Source: Pseudomonas sp. LFM046 (GTDB lineage Bacteria > Pseudomonadota > Gammaproteobacteria > Pseudomonadales > Pseudomonadaceae). Taken from it: a stretch of DNA of 64,000 nt. This document shows, one piece after another, positions 28,227-36,908 of this stretch; positions within the stretch are counted from its first letter, which is position 1; every line of letters begins with the position of its first letter. A model generated the notes under the pieces. That model did no database searches. It worked only from the letters and a program-made list of their open reading frames with translations, and was not told the origin of the DNA. Made by a program: the position numbers and the translations under genes. Where the stretch lies: positions 3,088,648-3,152,647 of the forward strand of contig NZ_JYKO02000001.1 of NCBI RefSeq assembly GCF_000949385.2, written 5' to 3'.

Positions 28227-29183
28227 ATGGGCTGCGTGAAGTGGTTAGCCACGCTGGTGGCAGTCGTGTTGCTGTCCGGCGAGGCCGCCCTGGGCGCGCA
28301 GCCCTGGGGGCCGGGCTACTTTCCGGATGTGCCGCTGGTGACCCAGGACGGCAAGACGGTGCATCTCTACCAGGACCTGCTCAAGGGCAAGAAGGTGGCG
28401 ATCAACATGATCTTCACCTCCTGCGCGGACAGCTGCCCCCTCAGCACCGCCAACCTGGCACGGGTCCAGAAGGAGTTGGGCGACCAGGCGGCCGACATCC
28501 ATTTCTACTCCATCACCGTCGATCCCGAGACCGATACCCCGCAGGTGCTCAAGGCCTATGCGGAGAAATTCCATGCCGGTCCCAACTGGCTGTTCCTCAC
28601 CGGCAAGGAAGACGACATCCGCCTGGCCCAGAAGAAGCTGGGCCTCTGGTCCAGCACCGATGCCGAGGACCCGGACGCGCACCTGACCAGCCTGACGGTC
28701 GGCAACGAACCCACCGGCCAGTGGATGCGCCAGTCGACCCTGGACAACCCGCGCTTCCTCGCGGCCAAGCTCAGCACCTTCCTGATGGGCTGGCAGAACC
28801 AGCGCGGCGTGGCAGCCCAGGGCTACTCAGCCGTTCCGGCCATCGAGGACAAGGGCGCGGGGTTCTTCCTGTTCCGCAGGACCTGCGCCGCCTGTCACAC
28901 CATCGGCAAGGGCGAGGCGCTTGGCCCCGACCTGAAAGGCGTGACCACCCGGCGCGACAAGGACTGGCTGCGGCGCTTCATCAAGGCGCCCGACCAGATG
29001 CTGGAACAGCGGGACCCCATCGCCGTAGAACTCTTCAATCGCTACAACCAGGTCCGAATGCCCAACCTGAAGCTGGGCGACGAGGACGTGGAGGCCTTGA
29101 TCCACTATCTCGAACAACAGGGGGCGACACCGCCGGGGCAGGCGGATTCGCTACCCGCACCCCCTCCACCCGGGGGCGGCTAG
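28227..29183 (+). CDS. SCO1/SenC-cytochrome c fusion protein
   Basis: The 318-residue exported protein has a signal peptide, then a thioredoxin-like SCO domain (about residues 30-180) with the copper motif CADSC, and a C-terminal cytochrome c domain with CAACH near residue 220 and a possible axial Met in NQVRMPNLKLGDEDV. The end is proline- and glycine-rich. SCO proteins deliver copper; the fused heme suggests that the same protein also passes electrons. It follows the multicopper oxidase by 11 bases and is almost surely co-transcribed. Confidence 0.88.
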   Translation: MGCVKWLATLVAVVLLSGEAALGAQPWGPGYFPDVPLVTQDGKTVHLYQDLLKGKKVAINMIFTSCADSCPLSTANLARVQKELGDQAADIHFYSITVDPETDTPQVLKAYAEKFHAGPNWLFLTGKEDDIRLAQKKLGLWSSTDAEDPDAHLTSLTVGNEPTGQWMRQSTLDNPRFLAAKLSTFLMGWQNQRGVAAQGYSAVPAIEDKGAGFFLFRRTCAACHTIGKGEALGPDLKGVTTRRDKDWLRRFIKAPDQMLEQRDPIAVELFNRYNQVRMPNLKLGDEDVEALIHYLEQQGATPPGQADSLPAPPPPGGG

Positions 29184-29212
29184 CGGCTCCATGAGGAGTC
29201 GAGGAGGCTCAG

Positions 29213-29707
29213 ATGAACATCGCTCGAAGGCATCTTCCCACCGTCCTGCTGACGCTGGCCGGGCTGGCGGCGGCCACAGCCTCCGACATCGCCAGGGCCG
29301 TGCCGCTGTTCCCGCGCAGGGCTGACCAACTGATTGTCCCGATCGCCGGCACCCTGACGACGCCCACGGAAGATATCAACATCAAGGGGCAGGCGCGCAT
29401 CCGGAGCACCAGCTTCAGCGACCCGGACTTCAACGGCGCGGCGGGGGTTCTCCTGGTGATCGACTTCCTCAATGTGCTGGGCGTTGGCGCGACCAGCGGT
29501 ACCCGGTTCCTGGCCCATGGCGAAAACCAGGTGGTCCGGGAACTGCGCCCCACCGATGTGGTGGAGCTGACGTTCCCCATGACGCCGGTGGGCGCCAGGC
29601 CCACGGTTGCGGCCATTTCCGTGCTGGCGACCTTCCAGCTGACCTTCGATGTCGACTCGGGCCAGATGACGGCCGCCACGGCAAGCTTCTCCACCCCGGG
29701 CGTCTGA
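29213..29707 (+). CDS. Exported protein of unknown function
   Basis: The 164-residue product begins with a basic start and hydrophobic stretch (LPTVLLTLAGLAAATA), consistent with a signal peptide. The rest is rich in beta-type sequence (LIVPIAGTLTTPTEDINIKGQARIRSTSF, VVELTFPMTPVG) with no cysteine or known motif. GAGGAG stands before the ATG. It is the third gene after the multicopper oxidase and SCO-cytochrome genes, and a hairpin follows it, so it probably ends that operon. I do not recognise the family. Confidence 0.7.
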   Translation: MNIARRHLPTVLLTLAGLAAATASDIARAVPLFPRRADQLIVPIAGTLTTPTEDINIKGQARIRSTSFSDPDFNGAAGVLLVIDFLNVLGVGATSGTRFLAHGENQVVRELRPTDVVELTFPMTPVGARPTVAAISVLATFQLTFDVDSGQMTAATASFSTPGV

Positions 29708-29718
29708 CCGACCGATGA

Positions 29719-29747
29719 CCGCCGCCGGACAACTGGCCCGGTGGCGG
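29719..29747 (+). terminator. Hairpin after the multicopper oxidase operon
   Basis: CCGCCGCCGG and CCGGTGGCGG pair with one G-T position around an eight-base loop, 12 bases past the stop of the exported protein gene. There is no T-run, so it may be a weak or factor-dependent terminator. Confidence 0.4.
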
Positions 29748-29750
29748 CAT

Positions 29751-29772
29751 CTACTACTTTGGTACGGGTTAC
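29751..29772. promoter_or_regulatory. Candidate operator upstream of the CXXCW protein and response regulator
   Basis: CTACTACTTTGGTACGGGTT matches the left and central parts of the CTACTACC-WW-GGTAG element. It lies about 87 bases before the gene at 29848, so the response regulator operon may control itself through it. Confidence 0.45.
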
Positions 29773-29847
29773 CCCCTCTCAACGTCGAATTCCAAAAGCA
29801 GCGGCGGTGGCCTGTAATGGCTCCATAAAAAGAACTGAGAGCTCGCC

Positions 29848-30390
29848 ATGAAGCGCCTCCTCGCCTGCGTGACCTGCCTTGTCCTGGCCCTGCCCGTCTT
29901 GGCCGAAGAGGCCAACGCGCCGCTGTTTTCCGCCGACGGCTACCGTGTCGCCCGCTATCGCAGCCCGACCCCGGCAGCCGCCGAGCCCGCCCGCACCCTG
30001 GACACGCCCAGTCTCCAGGCCTTGCTCCAGAAGCAGCCCGACACCTTGCTGGTGGATGTCTACCGCCGCCAGTGGCTGCATGACCGCTTCATCGAGGACG
30101 AGCCCCACGCCAACCTGCCCGGCAGCCTCTGGCTGGCCAATACCGGCGACGGCACGCTCGCGCCCGAATGGCAGGCGTACTTCAGCCGCCACCTGCAGCA
30201 GGCCAGCCAGGGCCGACTCGACCGCCCGGTGGTGTTCTACTGCCGCTCCGACTGCTGGCTCAGCTGGAACGCGGTAAAGCGCGCAGCCGCGCTGGGCTAC
30301 ACCAACCTCTACTGGTACCGTGACGGCATCGATGCCTGGGAACAGGCCGGTCTGCCCCTGCAGCCCGCCCGTCCCCTGCCGTTCCCCTGA
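29848..30390 (+). CDS. PQQ-dependent catabolism-associated CXXCW-motif (rhodanese-like) protein
   Basis: The 180-residue exported protein has a signal peptide (residues 1-18) and a rhodanese-like fold: LLVDVYRRQWL near the middle and VVFYCRSDCWLSWNAVKRAAALGYTNLYWYRDGIDAW near the end. The CRSDCW segment is the hallmark of this family; the motif has Cys-X3-Cys-Trp here. The family occurs beside quinoprotein alcohol dehydrogenase systems. Function unproven; thiol or copper handling in the periplasm is an inference. The response regulator gene follows after 53 bases. Confidence 0.87.
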   Translation: MKRLLACVTCLVLALPVLAEEANAPLFSADGYRVARYRSPTPAAAEPARTLDTPSLQALLQKQPDTLLVDVYRRQWLHDRFIEDEPHANLPGSLWLANTGDGTLAPEWQAYFSRHLQQASQGRLDRPVVFYCRSDCWLSWNAVKRAAALGYTNLYWYRDGIDAWEQAGLPLQPARPLPFP

Positions 30391-30443
30391 TCCGAATGCA
30401 CCGGGCGCGCCGCACCATAATGAAAACAATGAGGTGAAAGGCC

Positions 30444-31106
30444 ATGTACAAAATACTGATTGCCGACGACCACCCGCTTTTCCGCGAAGCCATCCACAAC
30501 GTCATCAGTGACGGTTTTCCGGAGAGCGAAGTGATGGAAACCGCCGACCTGGACAGCGCCCTGGCGCTGACCCAGGAACACGACGATCTGGACCTGATCC
30601 TGCTCGACCTGAACATGCCCGGCATGCACGGCCTGAACGGGCTGATCAACCTGCGCAACGAGGCGCCCACCGTGCCGGTGGTGATCGTCTCCGCCGAACA
30701 GGACAAACAGGTGGTGCTGCAGGCCATCACCTACGGCGCCGTGGGCTTCATCACCAAGTCCTCGCCCCGCGCGCAGATGACCGACGCCATCGAGCAGATC
30801 CTCAACGGCAACGTCTACCTGCCCTCCGACATCATCCGCACGCAGAAAGCCTCGCCCCGCCGTCATCACGAAGAGCCCGCCATCCCGCCGGAACTGCTCC
30901 AGGCGCTGACCCGCAAGCAGCTGCTGGTGCTGGAGCGCATGACCAAGGGCGAATCGAACAAGCAGATCGCCTACAACCTGGATATCGCCGAGACCACGGT
31001 GAAGGCCCATGTTTCGGCCATCCTGCGCAAGCTCAACGTGCACAACCGGGTGCAGGCGATCCTGTCGGCCAGCGATATCGACTTCACCGCCTACCTGCGT
31101 CGCTGA
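30444..31106 (+). CDS. erbR: LuxR/NarL-type response regulator, ErbR (AgmR/PedR1-like)
   Basis: The 220-residue regulator has a receiver domain with acidic pocket DD at residues 8-9 and acceptor Asp55 in [12 protein letters not shown]-terminal GerE-type helix-turn-helix follows, [40 protein letters not shown]. Orthologues (ErbR/AgmR in P. aeruginosa, PedR1 in P. putida) are the activators of quinoprotein alcohol oxidation genes. It is the only full-length LuxR regulator in the island and thus the best candidate to bind the recurring CTACC-WW-GGTAG dyads. Its kinase is probably ErcS, ErcS' or another encoded outside the window. Confidence 0.9.
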   Translation: MYKILIADDHPLFREAIHNVISDGFPESEVMETADLDSALALTQEHDDLDLILLDLNMPGMHGLNGLINLRNEAPTVPVVIVSAEQDKQVVLQAITYGAVGFITKSSPRAQMTDAIEQILNGNVYLPSDIIRTQKASPRRHHEEPAIPPELLQALTRKQLLVLERMTKGESNKQIAYNLDIAETTVKAHVSAILRKLNVHNRVQAILSASDIDFTAYLRR

Positions 31107-31128
31107 CGCCCCGCCCACAAGGACGACC

Positions 31129-31986
31129 ATGCCCGCCGCCCGCACACTGCTGCTCACGGCCCTGGCCATGCTGGCCTTTGCCGGAAACTCCCTGCTCTGC
31201 CGTATCGCCCTGAAGGAAACCGCCATCGACGCGGTGAGCTTCACCGCCGTTCGCCTGTGTTCCGGGGCCCTGATGCTCTGGCTGCTGCTGCGACTGCGCC
31301 GTGAGCCCCTGGCCGCCACCGGCAACTGGCGCGGCGCCGCGGCACTGTTCGTCTATGCCGCCGCGTTCTCCTACGCCTACCTGCAACTGGACGCGGGGGC
31401 CGGCGCGCTGCTGCTGTTCGGGGCCGTGCAGCTGTGCATGGTGGTGTTCGGGCTGGTGCGGGGCGAACGCCTGAACACCCAGCAGGCGCTGGGCTTCGCC
31501 CTGGCCACCGGTGGGCTGGTGGTCCTCCTGCTGCCCGGCGCCAGTGCGCCGCCGCTGGTGGGCGGGCTGCTGATGCTACTTTCGGGCCTGGCCTGGGGCG
31601 CCTACACCTTGCTCGGCCGCCAGGCCGGCCTGCCCCTGGCGGCCACCGCCGGCAACTTCATCCGCGCCGTGCCGTTCGCTGTCCTGCTCCTGCTGCCCTT
31701 TCTCGGCCAGCTCAGCTGGGACCTGCCGGGGCTGATCTACGCCCTGCTCTCCGGCGCCCTCACCTCTGGCATCGGCTACGCCATCTGGTACAGCGCCCTC
31801 CCCGGCCTCGGCGCCCTCCAGGCCGCCAGCGTGCAACTGAGCGTCCCCGTCCTCGCGGCCCTGGGCGGTGCCCTGCTGCTGGGCGAGCACATCAGCTTGC
31901 GCCTGGCCTTGGTGTCCGTGGCCGTCCTGGGCGGCATCGCCCTGGTGCTGCGAGCGAAGTTCCAGGCGGTGCCACAAAGGGCCTGA
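31129..31986 (+). CDS. EamA-family (DMT) transporter
   Basis: The 285-residue membrane protein has ten hydrophobic segments in two EamA repeats, beginning ARTLLLTALAMLAFAGNSLLCRIALKE and with VGGLLMLLSGLAWGAYTLLGRQAG opening the second half. AAGGACG precedes ATG 31129. It follows erbR by 22 bases and may be in the same transcript. Substrate unknown. Its last 74 bases are copied, with a REP pair, immediately downstream. Confidence 0.85.
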   Translation: MPAARTLLLTALAMLAFAGNSLLCRIALKETAIDAVSFTAVRLCSGALMLWLLLRLRREPLAATGNWRGAAALFVYAAAFSYAYLQLDAGAGALLLFGAVQLCMVVFGLVRGERLNTQQALGFALATGGLVVLLLPGASAPPLVGGLLMLLSGLAWGAYTLLGRQAGLPLAATAGNFIRAVPFAVLLLLPFLGQLSWDLPGLIYALLSGALTSGIGYAIWYSALPGLGALQAASVQLSVPVLAALGGALLLGEHISLRLALVSVAVLGGIALVLRAKFQAVPQRA

Positions 31987-32274
31987 CACCGCTGGTGCGC
32001 GCAGCGCACCCTACCGTCGACTCCGCGCCCGACCGTAGGGTGCGCCGTGCGCACCAGCCCTTTCCTACAATCCGGTTGGTGTGCGCGGTGCCCCTCTGGC
32101 ATTGATGTCCATGGCCGTCCTGGGCGGCATCGCCCTGGTGCTGCGAGCGAAGTTCCAGGCCGTGCCGCAAAGGGCCTGACACCGCTGGTGCGCGCGGCGC
32201 ACCCTACCGTCGACTCCGCGCCCGACCGTAGGGTGCGCCGTGCGCACCAGCCCTTTCCTACAATCCGGTGGGTG
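31913..32274. repeat. 193-base tandem repeat made of the EamA gene tail plus a REPIN
   Basis: Unit 1 starts within the EamA gene at 31913 and unit 2 at 32106, exactly 193 bases on. Each has about 74 bases of EamA coding tail including the TGA, then an inverted REP pair (31994-32014 with 32035-32055; 32187-32207 with 32228-32248), then CCCTTTCCTACAATCCGGT. The second tail differs at only a few positions. The repeat ends just before the RAYT transposase gene. Confidence 0.85.
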
Positions 32275-32341
32275 CTTGCGGCGTCCCCACTGATCTGGTG
32301 ATGTCTATGCTGGCCTCCCCATACCCGGCAGGAGGCCAGGC

Positions 32342-32872
32342 ATGTCCAATTACCGTCGCGCCAGGGACGCGGGCGCGCTGTATTTCTTCACCCTGGTAAC
32401 CCACCAGCGGCAACCGCTGCTGACCCGTCCCGATGTCCGCCAGCAGCTTCGCGCAGCCATCGTCCATACCCGTGCGCGCTATCCCTTCGTCATTCACGGC
32501 TGGGTACTGCTTCCCGACCACCTTCACTGTGTCTGGCAACTTCCCACGAACGACCATGATTTCGGTCGCCGCTGGTCCATCATCAAACGTCGAGTGAGCC
32601 AACATTGCACTGGGGCAAATCAGCTCAGCGGCAGCCAACTCGCGCGCGGCGAACTGGCGTTCTGGCAACGTCGCTTCTGGGAACACCGGATTCGTGACGA
32701 GGACGACTACCGGCGACACATGGACTACCTGCACTGGAACCCGGTCAAGCATGGCCTGGTGGGTCGGGTAGCGGATTGGTCCTGGTCGAGCTTTCATCGC
32801 TTGGTTGGCGAAGGCGTCTATCCGAATGACTGGGGCGGTACAGGCGATATCGACGGCGTTTTTGGCGAGTGA
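32342..32872 (+). mobile_element. REP-associated tyrosine transposase (RAYT)
   Basis: The 176-residue protein belongs to the single-copy IS200-like Y1 transposases tied to REP elements. The metal-binding HUH-type motif appears as PDHLHCVW, and the catalytic tyrosine is probably that of MDYLHWNPVKHGLV. AGGAGG precedes the ATG. REP pairs stand on both sides (31994-32248 and 32879-32941) with the GTAG tetranucleotide next to each palindrome, the arrangement expected for RAYT substrates. It is intact and probably mobilised or copied the REPs in this genome; it does not look like a self-transposing IS because no IS ends are visible. Confidence 0.9.
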
Positions 32873-32878
32873 CCAAGC

Positions 32879-32941
32879 GGTGCGCGCAGCGCACCCTACC
32901 GGGACACCCCGAGCCCGACCGTAGGGTGCGCCGGGCACACC
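32879..32941. repeat. REPIN after the RAYT gene
   Basis: An inverted pair of REPs, GGTGCGCGCAGCGCACC-CTAC (32879-32899) and GTAG-GGTGCGCCGGGCACACC (32921-32941), separated by 21 bases, lies between the RAYT stop and the end of the kinase gene. The second has two changes in its palindrome. Confidence 0.8.
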
Positions 32942-32945
32942 AATC

Positions 32946-35516
32946 TCACCGCTCCAGCAAATGACTCATCGCCGTCTTCAGCTTCATGGGCCGCACGGGT
33001 TTGTGCATGAGGGTGTGGCCCAGTTCGCGCATCTGTTGCTTCAGTTCGTTGCTGTAGTTGGCGGTGATCATCAGGGCCGGGAGCGGTGTGCTGCGGCGGG
33101 CGTTGATGGTGGCGACCGCATCGACGCCATTGCAGCCGCTGTCCAGGTGGTAGTCGGCGATCAGCAGATCGGCGTCCGCGTGGAAGTTGTCCACCTGGCG
33201 CGCCAGGTCTTCCTCGGAAAGCGCGGTGGTGACACGGCACCCCCAGCCTTCCAGCAAGGTGCGCATGCCGGCGCAGATGGCGGCGTCGTTGTCGAGCACC
33301 CAGACCCGCGCGCCCTCCAGGCGCTCCAGCACCGCCTGGGGCTCGTCGCGTTCCGGTTTCTGCCGGGGCATGCGCCGGGCCAAGGGCACTTCCACCGCGA
33401 ACAGCGAGCCCTTGCCCGGCGTGGAGGCCACATGGATGCGATGGCCCAGCATCCGGGCGATCTTGTCGACGATGGCCAGCCCCAGGCCGAGGCCGCGGTC
33501 CTGCTTCTCCCGCACCACCTCGCCACGCTTGAACTCCTGGAAGATCTCCCCGAGCTTGTCCTGGGCGATGCCGATGCCGGTGTCGCGCACCTCGATCCAC
33601 AGGCTCTGCCGCCGGCGCCGGCAGCCCAGCAGAATCCGTCCCCGTGGCGTGTAGCGAATGGCATTGCTGAGCAGATTCCGGAGAATGCGCGCCAGGAGTT
33701 GCAGGTCGCTGCGCACCAGGGCCGAGCTGGGCACGAAGTCCAGTTGAAGGCCCTCGCTGGCGGCGATCTGGCGGTATTCCACGGCGAGGTTGTCCAGCAA
33801 TTCGCTGACGGCAAAAGGCGCGATATCCGGTCTGATCACCCCGGCATCCAGCTTGGAAATGTCCACCAGCGTGCCCAGCAGGTTCTCCACGTCTTCCAGG
33901 GAGTTGCTGACATTGCGCACCAGGGCCAGGTTGCAGGTCTGAGTCCGCTGCTCCAACAAGGCGCTGGTGAACAGCCGCGCGGCATTCAGGGGCTGCAACA
34001 GGTCATGGCTGACGGCCGCGAGGAATTTGGTCTTGGACAGGTTGGCGCGTTCGGCCTCGAACTTGGCTTCCCGCAGGCGCAGCTCCGCCTGGGTGCGTTC
34101 CTCGATCTCATGACGCAGCTGATTGTTCAGGGTGGTGAGCTCGGAGGTGCGCTCGCGCACCCGCTGTTCCAGGTTCTGGTAGGCCTGGTGCAGGGCCTCG
34201 GCCGTGCGACGGCGCTCGGTGATGTCACGGATCAGCACGAAGATGCCCACCACCTCGCCATTGGCCAGGCGGTTGGGCACGTAGGAGCGCAGCATGCAGC
34301 GCTCCTGGCCGTTGTAGTTGGTCTCGGTGACCTCGAAGGACAGGCTCTCCCCGCTCAGCGCCCGCTCCACGTAGGGCTCCAGCCGCCGCCAGTGCTCGTC
34401 GCTGTGCACGTCCCGCAGGTTCTGGCCGAGCATGGCGCCACGGGGCCAGCGGTACCACTCCTCGTACACCTTGTTGGTGAATTCGTAGACCAGATCGGCG
34501 CTGAGGTAGGCGATCAGCGCCGGCACGTGGTCGGTGATCAGGCGAATCCAGCGCTCGCTCTCCGCCAGTGCCTCCGCGTGGCGGTAACGCTCGGTGATGT
34601 CGGTGAAGGTGTTGACGAAGCCACCGGTGGGCAGCGGATGGGTGCGGACTTCCAGCACCCGGCCGCTGTACAGGCGCTGCTCCATCTCGCGGATGGGGCG
34701 GCCGTTGATATCGCGGGTGTCGGGGGTGAGCAGGCCAACCTCGCTGTCGGCCATGACGCCGGCGAAGGAGCGGTGGGCCTCCAGCGGCGCCAGGCCGCAG
34801 AGTTCCAGGAACCGGTGGTTCCAGAGTTCCAGGGTGCCCTCGGCGCCGACCATGGCCACGCCTTGCGACAGGTTGTCCACGGCTCGCTGCAACAGCCGCG
34901 ATTTCTGCGCCAGGGCCTGCTCGCGGCGGGCGGTCTCGTTTTGCTTCACCTCGGTGATATCGGTGTAGAGGATCACCAGCCCGCCTTCGCGGGTGGGGCG
35001 CTCGCTGACCTGCACCCAGCGCCCGTCGTGCAGGCGATAGAGGATGTTGTCGTCGCTGCCGCGATGCTCCTCCACGATCAGCCCGGTGCTTTCCGCCAGA
35101 CGACGGATTTCCGCGAGACGCGTACCGCTGCCGATACGGGCGCGGGTGCGCGCCCAGAAGGACTTGAAGCGGCTATTGAAAAGGACGATGCGCTGGTCGC
35201 GGTCAAACAGCACGAACGCGTCGGAAATGCTCTCGATGGCATCGATCAGGTGCTGGTGAGCGGTTTCCGCCCGCAGCCGGGCGTCACTCAGCAGCCGGTT
35301 GCTGGCCTTGAGCTCAGCCATGGCCTGGTTCAGGGCATCGGTGCGTTCGCGCACCTGCTCGGCCAGCACCACCGAGTGCTGGAACGCGGCATAGCTGTCG
35401 TCGCGGCGCGAAGCGCTGGACTCCACCCGCTCGATCAGCGCCGCGTTGATGCACCTGAGCTTGCGATTCTCCTCCTCCAGGGCCGCCAGGCGTGCCTGGT
35501 GTTCAGCGCAATCCAT
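32946..35516 (-). CDS. ercS': PAS-containing hybrid histidine kinase, NahK/ErcS' type
   Basis: The 856-residue cytoplasmic kinase starts with a coiled coil, followed by three PAS/PAC units (about residues 80-200, 215-330 and 335-460), a second coiled coil, a HisKA box AAVSHDLLQPLNAARLF with His504, an HATPase domain (DTGIGIAQDK, DRGLGLGLAIV), and a C-terminal receiver with Asp788 in LLIADYHLD. No membrane segment is seen. ATG 35516 overlaps the end of the FIST gene by 14 bases. The P. aeruginosa counterpart lies next to the same ethanol genes and is known both in ethanol regulation and in nitric-oxide or biofilm signalling. It shares the SHDLLQPLNAARL box with ErcS. Confidence 0.9.
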   Translation of the reverse strand: MDCAEHQARLAALEEENRKLRCINAALIERVESSASRRDDSYAAFQHSVVLAEQVRERTDALNQAMAELKASNRLLSDARLRAETAHQHLIDAIESISDAFVLFDRDQRIVLFNSRFKSFWARTRARIGSGTRLAEIRRLAESTGLIVEEHRGSDDNILYRLHDGRWVQVSERPTREGGLVILYTDITEVKQNETARREQALAQKSRLLQRAVDNLSQGVAMVGAEGTLELWNHRFLELCGLAPLEAHRSFAGVMADSEVGLLTPDTRDINGRPIREMEQRLYSGRVLEVRTHPLPTGGFVNTFTDITERYRHAEALAESERWIRLITDHVPALIAYLSADLVYEFTNKVYEEWYRWPRGAMLGQNLRDVHSDEHWRRLEPYVERALSGESLSFEVTETNYNGQERCMLRSYVPNRLANGEVVGIFVLIRDITERRRTAEALHQAYQNLEQRVRERTSELTTLNNQLRHEIEERTQAELRLREAKFEAERANLSKTKFLAAVSHDLLQPLNAARLFTSALLEQRTQTCNLALVRNVSNSLEDVENLLGTLVDISKLDAGVIRPDIAPFAVSELLDNLAVEYRQIAASEGLQLDFVPSSALVRSDLQLLARILRNLLSNAIRYTPRGRILLGCRRRRQSLWIEVRDTGIGIAQDKLGEIFQEFKRGEVVREKQDRGLGLGLAIVDKIARMLGHRIHVASTPGKGSLFAVEVPLARRMPRQKPERDEPQAVLERLEGARVWVLDNDAAICAGMRTLLEGWGCRVTTALSEEDLARQVDNFHADADLLIADYHLDSGCNGVDAVATINARRSTPLPALMITANYSNELKQQMRELGHTLMHKPVRPMKLKTAMSHLLER

Positions 35517-36669
35517 TGCGACCCCGGCGGCCAATGGCGACTCCGGTGAAGGTCTGGTTGATGTGCATGCCATTGAACTGCTCTCCGTAGGAGTTGAAGC
35601 CGATGACCCGTTGTAGGCGCAGGACGTCGGAGGTGCGCGCCACGGCCTCGGCGTCGTCCTCGATTTCCAGGCGGCGCAGGAAGCAGTCGCAGCCGATGGT
35701 CAGCAGCGGCGGGCCAAGGCGTTCGCCCAGCTGCTGGAACAGGGTTTCCAGGTTGGGTAGAAGCGGCCCGGTACGCATGGCGGTGAGGACGATGCCGTTT
35801 TCCACCGCGCAGTAGAACGTCAGGCTGAGGTCCGGATTCACCCGCTGGATCGAGCGCACGTAGTACTGCTCGCCCAGGCGCACCGCCAGGGGGTGGGCGG
35901 CGAAACAGCGCAGGTCCAGGGCCGCCACCGGCACGCCGATCATCCGCGCATAAACCTCCGCCGCCGGCTCGGCGTTGAGTTCAAAGACCCGGCGGCTGGC
36001 GTTGTCGGCTCGGGTCACCACCAGCTTTTCGTTGCCGGGCTGGATGTGATGGGTGCTGAACACCTCGAAATCCAGGGCGGTATTGACCAGCACCACCACC
36101 GCCGCGCCGGCATGGAAGCGCCCTTCGTAATAGACGTGGGTGTGCTTGAGGTGGTTGTCGTCAGCGGCGGAGCCGCCGAAGTGCGGGATGCTGCCGAACG
36201 CCGCACCGAGGGCGGCGAGAACCACTTCCTCGCGGCTGGACAGGCCGTCCAGCAGGGTCAGGGCGAAGCAGTGGCCCTTGATCGGGGCCAAGGAGTTGAC
36301 CCGGCAGTCCTGCACCAGGCGTTCCACCAGTTGCTGGGCGTCGATCAGGCCGAAGCGGTCCATTTCGTCCACCAGGGCGCTGGCGATGGAGAAGCTGCGA
36401 TGGTCGAAGCCGACGGCGCTGACGCAGTTGCGACCGTAACCCTGGGGCGTGATCTCGCCGGCACTGGTGCAGCCCACCAGGCGCACGCCGCCGAAATACT
36501 GCTCCAGAGCCTGACCCAGGGCTTCCAGGTCGTACTCGGCGGAGCAGAAGAACAGCACGAAGCCCAGGTGCGGATGAATGAGCTGACGCGCCAGGTCCTG
36601 GGCCACCGCCTCCGCCTCACTGGCCAGGGACATGGCGGTGACGACGCCTTCTGCCGGTTCCTCGAGCAT
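35503..36669 (-). CDS. FIST-domain sensory protein
   Basis: The product of 388 residues has an N-terminal FIST domain (LGFVLFFCSAEYDLEALGQALEQYF, VGCTSAGEITPQGY) and a FIST_C region (around ALDLRCFAAHPLAVRLGEQYYVRSIQRVNPD and IGCDCFLRRLEIED). FIST proteins are ligand sensors for signalling partners. Its overlap with the kinase gene implies that it feeds a signal to that kinase. ATG 36669 is chosen; a GTG at 36681 is an alternative with AGG eight bases upstream. Confidence 0.88.
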   Translation of the reverse strand: MLEEPAEGVVTAMSLASEAEAVAQDLARQLIHPHLGFVLFFCSAEYDLEALGQALEQYFGGVRLVGCTSAGEITPQGYGRNCVSAVGFDHRSFSIASALVDEMDRFGLIDAQQLVERLVQDCRVNSLAPIKGHCFALTLLDGLSSREEVVLAALGAAFGSIPHFGGSAADDNHLKHTHVYYEGRFHAGAAVVVLVNTALDFEVFSTHHIQPGNEKLVVTRADNASRRVFELNAEPAAEVYARMIGVPVAALDLRCFAAHPLAVRLGEQYYVRSIQRVNPDLSLTFYCAVENGIVLTAMRTGPLLPNLETLFQQLGERLGPPLLTIGCDCFLRRLEIEDDAEAVARTSDVLRLQRVIGFNSYGEQFNGMHINQTFTGVAIGRRGRNGLR

Positions 36670-36845
36670 CCCGGTTCTCACTCAATAAGCCTGCTGTTGA
36701 TGGGGAAATTCTACGGAGGGGTTCCGGGACGCCCCATCCTTCTTGGGTAGCGCCGGACTAGTCCTAAGGTAGGAACCCGATGCCTGGCACACCGTGGGGA
36801 GAATGAATTCGCATCCACAAGAGAGCGGCGCCCACTGCGTCCTTC

Positions 36846-36883
36846 AAAATAAAAAAGGCGGGAGGACAACTGCCTCTCCCGCC
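36846..36883 (-). terminator. Intrinsic terminator after the porin gene
   Basis: On the minus strand GGCGGGAG and CTCCCGCC form an eight-base-pair stem around an eleven-base loop and are followed by TTTTTTATTTT. It lies about 25 bases past the porin stop. Confidence 0.85.
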
Positions 36884-36908
36884 AAAACCGGAGCAATTCG
36901 GGTTGGGT

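Noticed and set aside
32342-32872. An insertion sequence around the transposase gene
   Set aside because: The gene is a RAYT: it is a single gene flanked by REP pairs, without IS200/IS605-type ends or a duplicated target site, so it is not a self-moving IS.
32961-35549. An 862-codon plus-strand open frame opposite the NahK/ErcS'-type kinase
   Set aside because: It is antisense to a kinase with PAS, HisKA, HATPase and receiver motifs. Such long opposite frames are common in high-GC coding DNA.
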